A stretch of DNA of 64,000 bases from JAKAVN01 sp963734845 (GCA_963734845.1 CAVTIS010000002.1:1-64000), one strand, 5' to 3'. Counted from the first letter of the stretch, positions 17,560 through 27,414 are shown. Notes: generated by a model from the sequence alone, not told the origin. A program made the numbers and translations.

Positions 17560-17921
17560 AGCGTGATCATAGTCGCGCGATTGGCGGAGCTTTTCAGCTG
17601 CCCTGTTGAGTTGCTCGCGGCATACCGCATCGCCAGAGACGCAGGCAAAGGGTTACGGTTAGACATACGCCACGCACGCAACCGGTATGTTTTGATTCAT
17701 TCCGGACTGAATAGCCGGTTTAGAAATGATGGATACATCGGCGAAGCGTGAATCTTCGTTCTCTCCGTTGATCGCCGCCGAAACGGCCGATGCTGCGCAT
17801 CCAGCATTTCCCGCGACAATTGTTTCATCTGATTTGGCTAGACGCCGTGCGCGATTTCGATCGCAACTGCCTCCGAGTGATCGTAGTCGAACGATTTTCA
17901 CTGTCTCTCACGCTTTCATTT

Positions 17922-18045
17922 TTTCGTTTATTCAGTTTTTTTTCAGGGACAGCTTTACTGATCTTGCGCTCTGCGCTCAAGACACGATCCAGGCTTGAGG
18001 CAGCGAACCTCGTCCTCCGGCAGCAGGTGATCGTCCTGAGCCGCG
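17922..18045 (+). pseudogene. Remnant of an integrase-type transposase N-terminus
   Basis: A short stretch reads LILRSALKTRSRLEAANLVLRQQVIVLSRG, which matches the N-terminus of a widespread DDE (rve) transposase family (pattern LFRSRAxLxAENLALRQQLxVLxR). The catalytic DDE part is absent, and the frame degenerates immediately afterwards. This is a dead insertion-sequence fragment. Confidence 0.6.
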
Positions 18046-18081
18046 GGTGCCAAGGGCGAGAGCGGCGCTTCAGTGCGCACA

Positions 18082-18296
18082 CAGATTCGACCACTGACCG
18101 AAGCGATTGTTCCGATTCTTAAACGCATGCCGAGGGCCGAGCTGGCGCGGCTGGCGGGCGTGAGCGAGCGCTTCATTCAGTACTTATTAAACCGAATGGG
18201 CGACGCCCTTCGGCATCCGTACGCGACAAGCTGACCCGAGCAGCGGCGCACTTGCTCGCGAACAACTCGGATCCGGCGCGCCGAACGACAACATAG
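18082..18296 (+). pseudogene. HTH-protein remnant
   Basis: The frame reads ILKRMPRAELARLAGVSERFIQYLLN, then, after a one-base shift near 18190, GRRPSASVRDKLTRAAAHL. Together they resemble an XRE-like helix-turn-helix (LARLAGVSERxIQxLLNGRRRPS). The beginning is missing, so this is taken as a truncated, frameshifted fragment, close to the transposase remnant. Confidence 0.5.
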
Positions 18297-18348
18297 CGGC
18301 ATGCTCGGCGTACCTGGAGCGCTCCTTCTTCCGGCGCGGCTAGCAAAG

Positions 18349-20572
18349 TCATTTCAGACCCGCCTTACGCAGGTCCGCTTCAAAGCGGTGATTCGCGGCG
18401 AGGATTTTGCCCGGCCTATCCCCCCAAGACCATCTGCTGCGAAAACTGAGGGTAATCCTTAAGCGTCTGCCACCTCTGCCCGCGCGGCATCATCAAGGCC
18501 CAATTCAATATAGGCAACAGCCAGAAAAACGTCGGACCAAAGATGATCGGGACGACTAGCCGAGAAACGTTTCAGACTCGAATCCCTTCTTGCCATCGTC
18601 CCAACTGAGTGTAAGCCCACCCTTGCTCGACTAGATATTTGTCAGAAGGAGGATTGCGCGCCGGAGCAGTCCGCATCCCCCGATCTATCGCCGCAAGGGC
18701 TTCCGAAGGCCTCGCCGTAGCATTCAATACCTCCGCTAGTGCTACGTAGCCAACGGCTGATCGGGACCACGTGCAACGATTCGTTCGACTTCTGCCGCAT
18801 ACGCACGTGCGGCGGCAGCGTCGCCTAGACCACTATAGTCATCGGTAAGAAAAACGAGAGTCCAAAGATATTCAGGGTAACGGACCAAATGAGGCTTCAG
18901 AGCAGAAATCGATTCTTGCCACTGTCCCAACTGAGTGTACGCAAAGCCTTGCTCGACTGCATAATCGTCAAGGCTGCGCGGATCGAGCCGCATCGCTTTC
19001 TCTACCGCGCCAAGGGCCGCTGCTGCCTTCCCCTGAATATTCAGCACCTCCGCCAGCCACTCGTATCCATCAGCTGAGTTAGGATCGAGAGCAATGCCCC
19101 GTCTAGCCTCGGTTAGCGCCTCATCATACTGTTCCTTCTGCACATAGACTGCAGCCAGTACGCTATGCGCACGCGACAACGAATCATCCAGAGCTGAGCT
19201 TGCTGTTCCATGTTCAGGGCTTGTTAAGACCATTGGGTCTTCGGATTGAACAGATTGACCAAGCCGACATAGTAGTTCTCACCCAAAGCCGCATATGCCA
19301 TCGCATACTTGGGGTCCAGCTCGATGGCTTTCTCGAACATCTCGCGCGCTTTGGTATTGCCATCCTTGGTGAAGCTGGCAGAAGTACTCCATCCCGCGCA
19401 GCAAATCGTCATATGCCTCAAGATTCTCCGTGCTCCGAGGGATCACGATCCCTTGCTGCGTCAAATTCAACTGGAGGTCCAGGGTCGTGACGATTCTTCC
19501 GCACTATTTCATCTTGTACCGCGAAGACATCCTGGAGCGGCCGATTGTAGCGCTCGGCCCACAGTTCGGCGCCAGTGCTCGCGTCCGCCAACTGAACCGT
19601 GATCCTCAACTGCCCTCCAGCTTTGCGCACGCTACCTTACAGTACATACTTAGCTCCGAGTTCCTTGCCCACGTCCTGCAGCTTTGCGGGTTTGCCTTTA
19701 TAGGCAAGGACGAAGTGCGGGCGATCACAAACAGGCCCGGAAGTCTGGAAAGATCGGTGATCAGGTCGTCGGTAAGGCCGTCGCTGAAATATTCCTGCTC
19801 GTGATCCCCGCTCATGTTCGTAAAGGGTAGCACAGCAATCGATGGTTTGTCGGGTAAGGAAAGCGCCAGACTCTGCGCGGGCGGTATCGATGCGGAGGTT
19901 CGCGGCGTCTTGAGCGAGATATGCTGTACGAGCAGGATTGCCGCGGCGATAAGTGCCAGACCTGCCAACGAGAGAGCGCCCCGCCGCACATATTTGCGCC
20001 GAACTCTTTGGGTCTTCCTCGTTGTCGCTGCTCCCGCCTGCGGCAGCACACCGAAGACCCTCACCGGCTCGGCGATATTCTTGACCGTCTGCGAGCCGAG
20101 GTCCTGGTAGCCCAGCGTAGCTTGTTCGAATCTCTTCATACACCTTTCCCGAAAGGCAGATCCCGCCGGGGTCAGCGAGACTCTCCAGCCGCGCCGCGAC
20201 GTTGATCCCGTCACCGAAGATCTGCTCGCCCTCGACCACCACGTCGCCGAGGTTCACCCCGATCCGAAACTCCATCCGCCGGTCGGATGGCAGGTTCGCG
20301 TTTTCCGCCTTGAGTATGGTCTGGGTCTCGACCGCGCACTCGACTGCGTTCACCACGCTGGCGAACTCTGCAAGTACGCTGTCACCAGCGGAGTTTACGA
20401 ATCTGCCGTGGTGCTGTTCGATGAGGCCGTCGATTATCTTGCGATGCGTGGACAGGGTTCGGACGGTCGCCTCTTCGTTGTCACCCATGAGGCGGCTGTA
20501 GCCGTGGACGTCGGCGCAGAGGATAGCGGTGAGCTTGCGTTCCACTCGCACCCAGAAACTGCGGCGAATCAT
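18349..20572 (-). pseudogene. Decayed class III adenylate cyclase/TPR paralogue
   Basis: The 5' half (20572 to ~20120) encodes VERKLTAILCADVHGYSRLMGDNEEAT and VNSAGDSVLAEFASVV, nearly the same as the intact cyclase at 5.4-7.3 kb, with both metal Asp residues and the NVAARLE motif. A frame change near 20120 (KVYEEIRTSYAGL versus EQATLGYQDLGSQTVKNI), others near 19640 and 19380, and a break near 19230 split the TolB-like and TPR parts. The end (18349) still encodes the shared RKAGLK tail. Within the TPR part, about 280 bp (18475-18760) is a diverged repeat of 18775-19090. The gene looks inactive, although the cyclase domain alone could still be translated. Confidence 0.8.
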
Positions 20573-20743
20573 CCCGCCGGGCGTCAACTGAGTGTCAAAC
20601 ATGCCCATTTCTGGGCAGCGAGACACGCGTAGAGGGGAGAACAGGCGGCTGCCTCTAACCCCTAACCCTTAGAGCGTTTGACACATACGTGGTTTGGCGC
20701 TAGAAGTCGGGTTCAGAAACTGAATGAAGATTCAGCCAAACCC

Positions 20744-21574
20744 ATGAGTGTCCGCGAACGCAAGCAACGCGAGCGCCTCGCGCGGCGCGAAACCATCCTC
20801 GCCGCCGCCGCCCAGGTCTTCGCCGCCCACGGCGTCGATGGCGCCACGGTCGAGATGGTCGCGCGCCAGGCCGAGGTCGCCGTCGGCACCATCTATCTCT
20901 ACTTTTTCTCCCGCGACGATCTCTTCGTCAGCCTGATGGCCGAGAGGATTGGCAGGCTGCGCGCCCGCTACCTGGAAATTCACGCACGCGATCTCAAGCC
21001 GCTCGACGAACTGCGCGCGATCGTCAATGCCTACTTCGACTATCTGCGCGAATCGCGCGGATTGTTCCTCGCCCAGCTCTCGGTCACCTTCAGCAAACTG
21101 TCACTGCGCCTCTCGCGTGCCGAGGAGTTGGAACATTTCGAACTGGTCAGACGGCTCGGCCGTGAGTGCTTCGATCTTTATCGCGATTCGGTCAAGCGCT
21201 GGTTGAATGCCAGCGGCGCACGCACCTCGGGCGCCGACGCCACGCGGGCGGCGACTGTAATCTGGGCCGCGCTCAATGGCGCGTTCCTGCTGATGGACGA
21301 TGCGAAGATTTTCCGCGACATCACCGGCCTCGAGGCATCGCGCCTGCTGGATGAAACTTTGGAATTCCAGCTCGCTGCGGCAGAGGCCGCGGCAAAACGG
21401 CCAAAGCGCGCGCGTGCGGCCACGATCGCGACCTTAAAGGCGCCCGCGCGCGTCCGCCGCAGCATCAAGGCCGTCAAAAATGCTCGCGGCACTGCAGTAT
21501 TCGCGGATCGGCACGACGATGCGCCGGCGCGCCCGCTAGAGGCGCGGCAAAACCTATCGCGCTTGAATGATTAG
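20744..21574 (+). CDS. TetR family transcriptional regulator
   Basis: The 276-aa protein starts with a TetR HTH: RRETILAAAAQVFAAHGVDGATVEMVARQAEVAVGTIYLYFFSRDDLF (about residues 14-61). The ligand-binding half is helical and is followed by a long basic, Ala/Arg/Lys-rich tail of about 55 residues (AAAKRPKRARAATIATLKAPARVRRS) that is not usual for the family. Start ATG 20744 is chosen because the conserved MSVRERK N-terminus begins there; a TTG at 20678 is possible. Next comes the LLM oxidoreductase gene, 33 bp on, so this is probably its local regulator. Confidence 0.88.
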   Translation: MSVRERKQRERLARRETILAAAAQVFAAHGVDGATVEMVARQAEVAVGTIYLYFFSRDDLFVSLMAERIGRLRARYLEIHARDLKPLDELRAIVNAYFDYLRESRGLFLAQLSVTFSKLSLRLSRAEELEHFELVRRLGRECFDLYRDSVKRWLNASGARTSGADATRAATVIWAALNGAFLLMDDAKIFRDITGLEASRLLDETLEFQLAAAEAAAKRPKRARAATIATLKAPARVRRSIKAVKNARGTAVFADRHDDAPARPLEARQNLSRLND

Positions 21575-21607
21575 ACAGGAAATCGGCTTGCCAAAGGAGA
21601 TTGGCTA

Positions 21608-22906
21608 ATGAAATTTACGTGGTTTCACCTGATGCCCTATCGTTTTCTGCCCGACGACTTCAAGAAAAAATATCATAGCGTGTGGGTCGATATTCCGCGC
21701 GACCTCTACGACCCCAAGGTCGGCCATCGGCTGTACAATGACTATCTCGACCAGCTCGAGTTCGCCGACCACATGGGTTTCGATGGCCTCGGCGTCAACG
21801 AACATCATCAGAATGCCTACGGCCTGATGCCGTCGCCGAATATCATGGCGGCGGCGCTGACCCGGCGCACGCACAACGCCAACCTGGTCGTGCTCGGCAA
21901 TTCGATCGCGCTGTACAATCCGCCGGTCCGCGTGGCCGAGGAATTCGCGATGCTCGACGTGCTGAGCGGCGGACGCCTGGTGGCCGGATTTCCGGTCGGC
22001 ACCTCGATGGACACCAACTTCTGCTACGGCGAAATTCCGGCCACCCTGCGCGAGAAGTACCTCGAGGCCCACGACCTGATTATCCGCGCGTGGAAGGAAA
22101 AAGATCAGTTCGCCTTCAACGGCAAATTCACCAAGCTGCGCTACGTCAACCTGTGGCCCAAGCCGCTCCAGCAGCCCCATCCGCCGGTGTGGATTCCCGG
22201 CGGCGGCTCGGTCGAGACCTGGGACTTCGTCGCCGATCACGACTACCAGTATTCGTTCCTCTCTTTCTTCGGCTACAAGGCCGGCAAGAAGGTCGCCGAC
22301 GGATATTGGAAGGTGATGGCGAGCAAGGGCAAGGAGCTCAATCCTTATAGCCTCGGCTTCGCCCAGGTGGTTGCGGTCTCGGAGACCGACGAGCAGGCCG
22401 AACGCGACTACGCCCCGCATATGGATTACTTCTACAACCGCTGCCTGCACGTCTATCCCGGCTTCGCCGACGCGCCGGGCTACCGCACGCCCAGCACGAT
22501 CAAGGCGGGGCTGACGGGCCAGATCAGCAAGAACGCGTCGATCACCCGCGAAGGCCTCAAGTGGAAGGACTTCATCGACGACGGCTACGTGATCGCGGGC
22601 TCGCCGGCCACCGTTCGCGATCGTCTGCGCGAGGCGCTCAAGACGCTCAATTGCGGCCATCTGATGATCCTGCAGCAAATCGGCTCGATGCCGCCCGAGT
22701 TGGTGCGCAAGAGCACGGATCTGTTCGCGCGCGAAGTGATGCCGCATCTGCGCGACCTGTGGCCCGGTTTCGAGGACAAGTGGTCGCCCAAGCGGCTGCC
22801 GCCGAGCGAGATGGCGGTGCCGGCGCCCATCTGGTCAGACGGTCCCAAGACCAACGGCAAGACTCAGCGGCCGGACGCGTCCGAAATCAGGAGCTCAGTG
22901 AAGTAA
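21608..22906 (+). CDS. LLM class flavin/F420-dependent oxidoreductase
   Basis: The 432-aa protein has the luciferase-like TIM-barrel pattern: MKFTWFHLMPYRFLP at the N-terminus, FADHMGFDGLGVNEHHQNAYGLMPSP, LGNSIALYNPPVRVAEEFAMLDVLSGGRLVAGFPVG (typical for the family, with the RVAEE helix and GRL turn), and HPPVWIPGGGS. These enzymes oxidise or monooxygenate organic substrates with FMNH2 or F420. A GGAG ribosome site precedes the ATG. Its stop abuts the ATG of the alpha/beta hydrolase, so the two are co-transcribed. Confidence 0.9.
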   Translation: MKFTWFHLMPYRFLPDDFKKKYHSVWVDIPRDLYDPKVGHRLYNDYLDQLEFADHMGFDGLGVNEHHQNAYGLMPSPNIMAAALTRRTHNANLVVLGNSIALYNPPVRVAEEFAMLDVLSGGRLVAGFPVGTSMDTNFCYGEIPATLREKYLEAHDLIIRAWKEKDQFAFNGKFTKLRYVNLWPKPLQQPHPPVWIPGGGSVETWDFVADHDYQYSFLSFFGYKAGKKVADGYWKVMASKGKELNPYSLGFAQVVAVSETDEQAERDYAPHMDYFYNRCLHVYPGFADAPGYRTPSTIKAGLTGQISKNASITREGLKWKDFIDDGYVIAGSPATVRDRLREALKTLNCGHLMILQQIGSMPPELVRKSTDLFAREVMPHLRDLWPGFEDKWSPKRLPPSEMAVPAPIWSDGPKTNGKTQRPDASEIRSSVK

Positions 22907-23692
22907 ATGAAGACACATCAAAAACTCTGCGACGGCAAGTTCTCCGTCGAGATGGAAGTCACCGGCAAGGGCGAGCCGCTGCTGTTCCTTCACGGCGCGG
23001 GCGGGCTCACCGGAGCCGACCCGTTTCTCGAAGACCTCGGCCGCAACTTCAAGGTTTACGCGCCGCATCTGCCGGGCTATGGCGAATCGACCGGCGGTGA
23101 GCACATCGACGACGTGATCGACGCGGCGCTGTTTTACCATGAGCTGATGGACGAGCTGAAAATTCCCAGCGCCAACCTGGTCGGCCACTCGATGGGCGGG
23201 ATGCTGGCGGCGGAAGTCGCGGCGCTCGACACCCGGCGGGCGAAGAAGCTCGTGCTGGTCGGGGCGGCCGGCTTCTGGCTCGAGCACGACCCGATTCCGG
23301 ATCTGTTCTCGACCGATCTCGACGACTTGCCGGCGATGCTGTTCCACGATCCCAAGTCGCCACTGGCGCAGATGATGATCGCGATGCCGTGGGACGACCA
23401 GGAACTGCTGACCGCGATGTACGTCGAGCGCACCAGGCGTTTCTCCGCGGCAAGCAAGTTCCTGTGGCCGATTCCCGACCGCGGGCTGAAGAAGCGCGCC
23501 TACCGAATCGCCGCGCCGACCCTGCTGCTGTGGGGCGCGTCCGACAAGGTGATCCCGCCCGCCTACGCGCGCGAGTACCAGAAGCACATCCGCAACAGCC
23601 GCGTGCACATGATCAAGGAAGCCGGACACATGGTGATGTACGAGCAGCCGGCCGAGTTCGACAAGGTGGTGACGGAGTTCTTGAAGAGCTAG
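22907..23692 (+). CDS. Alpha/beta hydrolase
   Basis: The 261-aa protein carries the complete catalytic set of a C-C bond hydrolase/esterase-type alpha/beta fold: oxyanion motif LFLHGAGG (27-34), nucleophile elbow GHSMGG with Ser95, acid near WGASDKVIPP, and His in KEAGHMVMYEQP. It starts directly after the stop of the LLM oxidoreductase. An oxygenase followed by a hydrolase fits ring cleavage or ester cleavage of an oxidised product; the substrate is unknown. A strong terminator follows. Confidence 0.9.
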   Translation: MKTHQKLCDGKFSVEMEVTGKGEPLLFLHGAGGLTGADPFLEDLGRNFKVYAPHLPGYGESTGGEHIDDVIDAALFYHELMDELKIPSANLVGHSMGGMLAAEVAALDTRRAKKLVLVGAAGFWLEHDPIPDLFSTDLDDLPAMLFHDPKSPLAQMMIAMPWDDQELLTAMYVERTRRFSAASKFLWPIPDRGLKKRAYRIAAPTLLLWGASDKVIPPAYAREYQKHIRNSRVHMIKEAGHMVMYEQPAEFDKVVTEFLKS

Positions 23693-23717
23693 CGCGCCAC
23701 TTCGATATGGCTACCCA

Positions 23718-23756
23718 AACGGGCGCGGCGTCTCCTGGCGCCCCGCCCGTTTTTTT
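23718..23756 (+). terminator. Rho-independent terminator after the TetR-LLM-hydrolase operon
   Basis: AACGGGCG-C-GGCG pairs with CGCC-C-CGCCCGTT around a 7-base loop, followed by seven T residues. It lies 25 bp past the hydrolase stop. Confidence 0.85.
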
Positions 23757-23763
23757 GGCTCAA

Positions 23764-23817
23764 CTTTCCTACTTCATCCCGCGAGGCAGCCTTTCCTACT
23801 TCATCCCGCGAGGAAGC
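23764..23817. repeat. 27-bp tandem direct repeat
   Basis: Two adjacent copies of a 27-bp unit beginning CTTTCCTACTTCATCCCG differ at one or two positions. They stand between the terminator and the end of the acyl-CoA synthetase gene; no function is evident. Confidence 0.8.
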
Positions 23818-23842
23818 CTCGCTTCGACCTGCGCGGCTCGCC

Positions 23843-25456
23843 TCAGCCGCGGTCGCGCAATACGTGGCGCAGAATCTTGCCGTTGGGAGTTTTGGGCAGC
23901 TCCGCCAGGAACTCGACTTGATGCGGCACCTTGTAGGGCGCGATCACGCCGCGCACGTAGGCGCGGATTTCCTCGGCCAGCGCGTCTGACGCCGCATATC
24001 CCGCGCGCAGCGCGACGAAACCTTTGACCCGCGCGCCGACCTGCGGATCGGGAATGCCCACCACCGCCGCCTCGAGCACCGCCGGATGTTCCATCAGCGC
24101 CGACTCAACCTCCTTGGGCGAGATCAGGTACGCGCGGCTCTTGATCAAATCATCGGAGCGCGAGACGTACCAGAAGTAGCCGTCGGAATCGACGTACGCG
24201 ATGTCCTGCGTGTAGTACCATCCATCGCGATTGACCGCCGCCCAGCGCGCCGCCGCCTTGCGATAGCCCAGCGTGAGACCCGGATGATCGTTGCGAAGCA
24301 CCAGATGGCCCGGCTCGCCGCGCTTCTGCTCACGGCCGTCGTCGTCGAGGACCGCGGCCTCGTAGCCCCTGAGCGGCTTGCCCATCGAGCCCGGCCTGAC
24401 TTCCATCCCGACGCGGTTGCCGATGAAAATATGCGTCTCGGTCTGGCCGATGCCGTCATATACAGTCACACCGAAGCGCCGGCGGAATTCGTTGAAGGTG
24501 TCGGCGGGCAAAGCTTCGCCCGCGCTGACGCCGGCTCGCAATGAATCGAGCCGGTAGCGCCGCTCCGCGTCGGGCAGCGCGAGCATCATCCGGTAAATCG
24601 TCGGCACCGCTGCAAAGATAGTCACGCGATGGCGCTCGATGGCCTCGAAGGCGGCCTCGGGCGTGAACCGGCCGTGCGGCACGACGATCGCCGCGCCTTC
24701 CATCAGCGGATAAAGGCATCCGGAGCCAAGCGGATACATGAACGACCAGTCTTGGGGCTGGTAAGAGACGTCGTCCGCGCTCATCCGCACCATCTCGCGG
24801 TTATACGGATCGCCCGCCCCTATCAGCCATCGATGCGCCTGCTGGACGCCCTTGGGATCGCCGGTGGTGCCTGAGGTGTAGATCACGAATGCCGGCTGGT
24901 CGCGATGGGTCCGCACGGATGCGAAGTCGGGCGACGCGGCGGCTATCAGTCGCTTCCACGCCAGCGTGCGCGAGCCGTCAACCATAGCGGCACCGATGGC
25001 GCCGTCCGCGCCGGCCAGGATGACGTGACGGAGCATTGGGGTGCGCGCGCGCGCCGCCTCGATCGGGCCGACCAGTTCGGGCGTCGAGACGGCGACCACC
25101 GCGTCGCTGTTGAGCAGAATCTTCTCGACCTCGTGATCGCGGAACAGGAAGCTGGTCGGCAGCACGATCGCGCCGGTCTTGATCGTGCCGAGGATCGCGA
25201 CAAGCGTATCGAGATTGGTTCCAAGCCGCAGCATCACGTGATCGCCAGGGCCGACGCCGAGCGCGCACAACGCGTTGGCGAAGCGGTTGGTGAGCGCGCG
25301 CAGGTCGGCGAAGGTGTACGCGCGGCCCTCGGCCCAGGCGGCGACGCGCGCGCCGCGGCCCTGCTCGACGTGGCGATCGATGACGTGGCTCGCGATGTTG
25401 AGTTGGTCGGGAATTTCGAGATAGCCGCGGATGCCAGTTGGTTGAAGTTTAGACAT
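23843..25456 (-). CDS. AMP-dependent acyl-CoA synthetase (benzoate-CoA ligase-like)
   Basis: The 537-aa protein has the adenylate-forming motifs in order: P-loop YTSGTTGDPKG (193-203), a YDGIGQTET motif, the hinge YVSRSDDLIKSRAYLISPKEVE, and the C-terminal catalytic Lys in KTPNGKILR. It activates a carboxylic acid to its CoA thioester. The pattern around WSFMYPLGSGCLYPLMEGA and the spacing recall benzoate/aryl-CoA ligases, but substrate cannot be read from sequence. Start ATG 25456 gives MSKLQPTG; the open frame extends 48 bases further up. It ends about 85 bp from the convergent terminator. Confidence 0.86.
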   Translation of the reverse strand: MSKLQPTGIRGYLEIPDQLNIASHVIDRHVEQGRGARVAAWAEGRAYTFADLRALTNRFANALCALGVGPGDHVMLRLGTNLDTLVAILGTIKTGAIVLPTSFLFRDHEVEKILLNSDAVVAVSTPELVGPIEAARARTPMLRHVILAGADGAIGAAMVDGSRTLAWKRLIAAASPDFASVRTHRDQPAFVIYTSGTTGDPKGVQQAHRWLIGAGDPYNREMVRMSADDVSYQPQDWSFMYPLGSGCLYPLMEGAAIVVPHGRFTPEAAFEAIERHRVTIFAAVPTIYRMMLALPDAERRYRLDSLRAGVSAGEALPADTFNEFRRRFGVTVYDGIGQTETHIFIGNRVGMEVRPGSMGKPLRGYEAAVLDDDGREQKRGEPGHLVLRNDHPGLTLGYRKAAARWAAVNRDGWYYTQDIAYVDSDGYFWYVSRSDDLIKSRAYLISPKEVESALMEHPAVLEAAVVGIPDPQVGARVKGFVALRAGYAASDALAEEIRAYVRGVIAPYKVPHQVEFLAELPKTPNGKILRHVLRDRG

Positions 25457-25634
25457 GAAAATTCCGTCCCGCGCCCTCGGAACGTGCGCGGGCGCTACTC
25501 CCATCCGTCCCGCGCCTACGTTATGTTGACAGAACGATTTTCGTCAACGAGACTGCCGGGCGGCTGCCGGAGTTCGAAGCGGCGGCGCGAGACGGACGCA
25601 TTTCTCACTCTTCACTTTTTCAAGGACTCAATCG

Positions 25635-26888
25635 ATGATTCGTAAAGCGCTGGGCACGACGGTGCTGATCATCTTCGGCGTCGTCTGCGCGGGGCTGGTC
25701 GCCGAGGTCGGCGTGCGAGTCGCCAACCGTTTTTTTCCCTACTTCTATTGTTATGACGCGGCGCGCGGATGGGGCCTGCGGCCGAATACCGCTGGGTACT
25801 ATCGTCGCGAGGGCGCCGCCTATGTCGAGATCAATAGCGGCGGTTTTCGCGGTCCAGAATTTGTCAAACCCAAGCCGCCCGGCACCGTGCGGATCGCAGT
25901 TATCGGCGACTCCTATACCGAGGCGATCCAGGTGCCATACGAGGACACGTTTGCTTCGGTCGCGGCGCGCAAGCTCGCGCAATGTCCGTTGCTCAAGGGG
26001 CGGCGCGTCGAGGCGCTCAACTTCGGCGTCGACGGATATGGGACCACGCAGGAACTGGTGACGCTGCGCGAGAAGGTGTGGGCCTACCAACCGGACATCG
26101 TGGTGCTCGCGATTTTTCTCGGCAACGACGTCCGCAATAACTCGGTCTCGCTGGAGCCCAATCTGTGCCGGCCGTTCTATATCGAGCGCGACGGCAAGTT
26201 CATACCGACCGGACCGTTTCAAAGCTCGAATTCGTTTCGCCTGTGGTGCATGACACGCTTCGACTATCGCAAATCCGGACTGCTCTCGCTGGTCGGTGGC
26301 GCATGGACGATTCTCCGCTCGCATAACCGACAGCCGACCGCCGAATTGCCGGTCGAACGCGCGATCAATTACAACATCTACAAGCCGCCGACCGACGCGG
26401 CCTGGCGCAACGCCTGGCAGATTACCGACGACCTGGTCGCGGAAACCCATCGCGAGGCCGCCCGGCACGGCGCCGCCTTTCTCACCGTGACCCTCGACAC
26501 CGGCATCCAGGTTTGGCCCGACCCCAGGGTGCGGGACAATTTCATGAAGCATCTCGACGTGAGCGACCTCTTCTACCCCGACCGCCGAATCGCCGCGCTC
26601 GGCGAGCGCGACGGCTTCGACGTGCTGACGCTGGCCGAGCCGCTATACCGGTACGCCGAGGCGCATCACGCCTTTCTGCATGGCTTTGCGAACAGCAAGA
26701 TTGGCTTCGGCCACTGGAACGCCGAGGGCCATCGCGTGGCCGGCGAGCTAATCGGCGAGCGGCTGTGCGCGATGCTCGAGGCGGGCAAGTGCGCGAGTTG
26801 CGCGGCCGGTCCGGCCGGACCGGCCGGAGCGTCAGGAGCGCCCGGTTTACCGGACGCTCCTGCGGCGCAGGGCGACGCGCCGCGGTAG
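25635..26888 (+). CDS. SGNH/GDSL hydrolase, membrane anchored
   Basis: The 417-aa protein has an N-terminal membrane anchor (KALGTTVLIIFGVVCAGLVAEV, residues 4-25) and the SGNH blocks: GDSYTEA with Ser93, a Gly in NFGVDGYGT, GNDVRNN with the oxyanion Asn, and a late GHWNAEGH that provides the catalytic His. Such proteins are esterases or O-acyl transfer/removal enzymes acting on surface glycans. The last ~30 residues are collagen-like GPAGPAGASGAPG triplets, uncommon here. A strong hairpin follows. Confidence 0.82.
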   Translation: MIRKALGTTVLIIFGVVCAGLVAEVGVRVANRFFPYFYCYDAARGWGLRPNTAGYYRREGAAYVEINSGGFRGPEFVKPKPPGTVRIAVIGDSYTEAIQVPYEDTFASVAARKLAQCPLLKGRRVEALNFGVDGYGTTQELVTLREKVWAYQPDIVVLAIFLGNDVRNNSVSLEPNLCRPFYIERDGKFIPTGPFQSSNSFRLWCMTRFDYRKSGLLSLVGGAWTILRSHNRQPTAELPVERAINYNIYKPPTDAAWRNAWQITDDLVAETHREAARHGAAFLTVTLDTGIQVWPDPRVRDNFMKHLDVSDLFYPDRRIAALGERDGFDVLTLAEPLYRYAEAHHAFLHGFANSKIGFGHWNAEGHRVAGELIGERLCAMLEAGKCASCAAGPAGPAGASGAPGLPDAPAAQGDAPR

Positions 26889-26912
26889 CGGCGCGTGCGT
26901 CTGGCTTGCGGC

Positions 26913-26951
26913 GGCGAGGGCGGCGGGCGCGTCGCCCCCGCCGCCCTCGCC
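26913..26951. terminator. Strong GC hairpin between convergent genes
   Basis: GGCGAGGGCGGCGGG pairs perfectly with CCCGCCGCCCTCGCC over 15 bp with a 9-base loop. It lies between the stops of the SGNH gene (26888) and the VOC gene (26953). There is only a short TTT, so it may act as a bidirectional terminator or simply protect the 3' ends. Confidence 0.7.
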
Positions 26952-26952
26952 T

Positions 26953-27414
26953 TTAGCCCAGCCGCTGGTCGAATTGCAGAATTATCCCATCCGGGTCTTC
27001 GAACAGACACGTCAGCACTTTCTTGCCCGGCGGCTCGCCATACGCGATCGAGTCCGACTCATACGGGCCGACGAGGATCTGCACTCCGGCCGATTTGAGC
27101 CGCTCGACACGCTCGCGGAGATCGCTCACCCAAAAGGCGAAATGATGAATCCCGAGCTGATCGATTTTGATCGGCCGGCCCGACGGCTCGCCCGGCTTCT
27201 GCGACAGCACGATAAATCCCGCCTCCGGGCCGTCCGCCCACTTGAGGTAGACCGCGCGGCGGCGGTTTTGCGCCGGCTCGGCGAACAGCCGTTCTGAACC
27301 GCGCACCGGCTCCTCCTTGTCCAGGCTCACGGTCAGCCCCAACAAGTCGCGATAGAAGCTGAGCGAGCGCTCGATGTCGCGGACGCCGATTGCGACGTGC
27401 GAAATTCCACGCAT
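26953..27414 (-). CDS. VOC (glyoxalase/extradiol dioxygenase-like) family protein
   Basis: The 153-aa protein has two beta-alpha-beta-beta-beta modules: ISHVAIGVRDIERSLSFYRDLLGL, and HHFAFWVSDLRERVERLKSAGVQ, ending DPDGIILQFDQRLG. Metal-ligand His residues are present in both modules, but the usual Glu near the C-terminus (DPDGxxxE) appears as Gln, so metal binding may be changed. The reaction is unknown. Start ATG 27414 (MRGISHV) is favoured over GTG/ATG further up. Confidence 0.82.
   Translation of the reverse strand: MRGISHVAIGVRDIERSLSFYRDLLGLTVSLDKEEPVRGSERLFAEPAQNRRRAVYLKWADGPEAGFIVLSQKPGEPSGRPIKIDQLGIHHFAFWVSDLRERVERLKSAGVQILVGPYESDSIAYGEPPGKKVLTCLFEDPDGIILQFDQRLG

Noticed and set aside
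21605..22747. 380-aa minus-strand frame across the LLM gene
   Set aside because: A high-GC shadow of the LLM reading frame, without motifs.
23764..23817. 27-bp tandem repeat considered as attachment or CRISPR-like sequence
   Set aside because: Only two adjacent copies, no spacers and no associated genes; kept only as a repeat.
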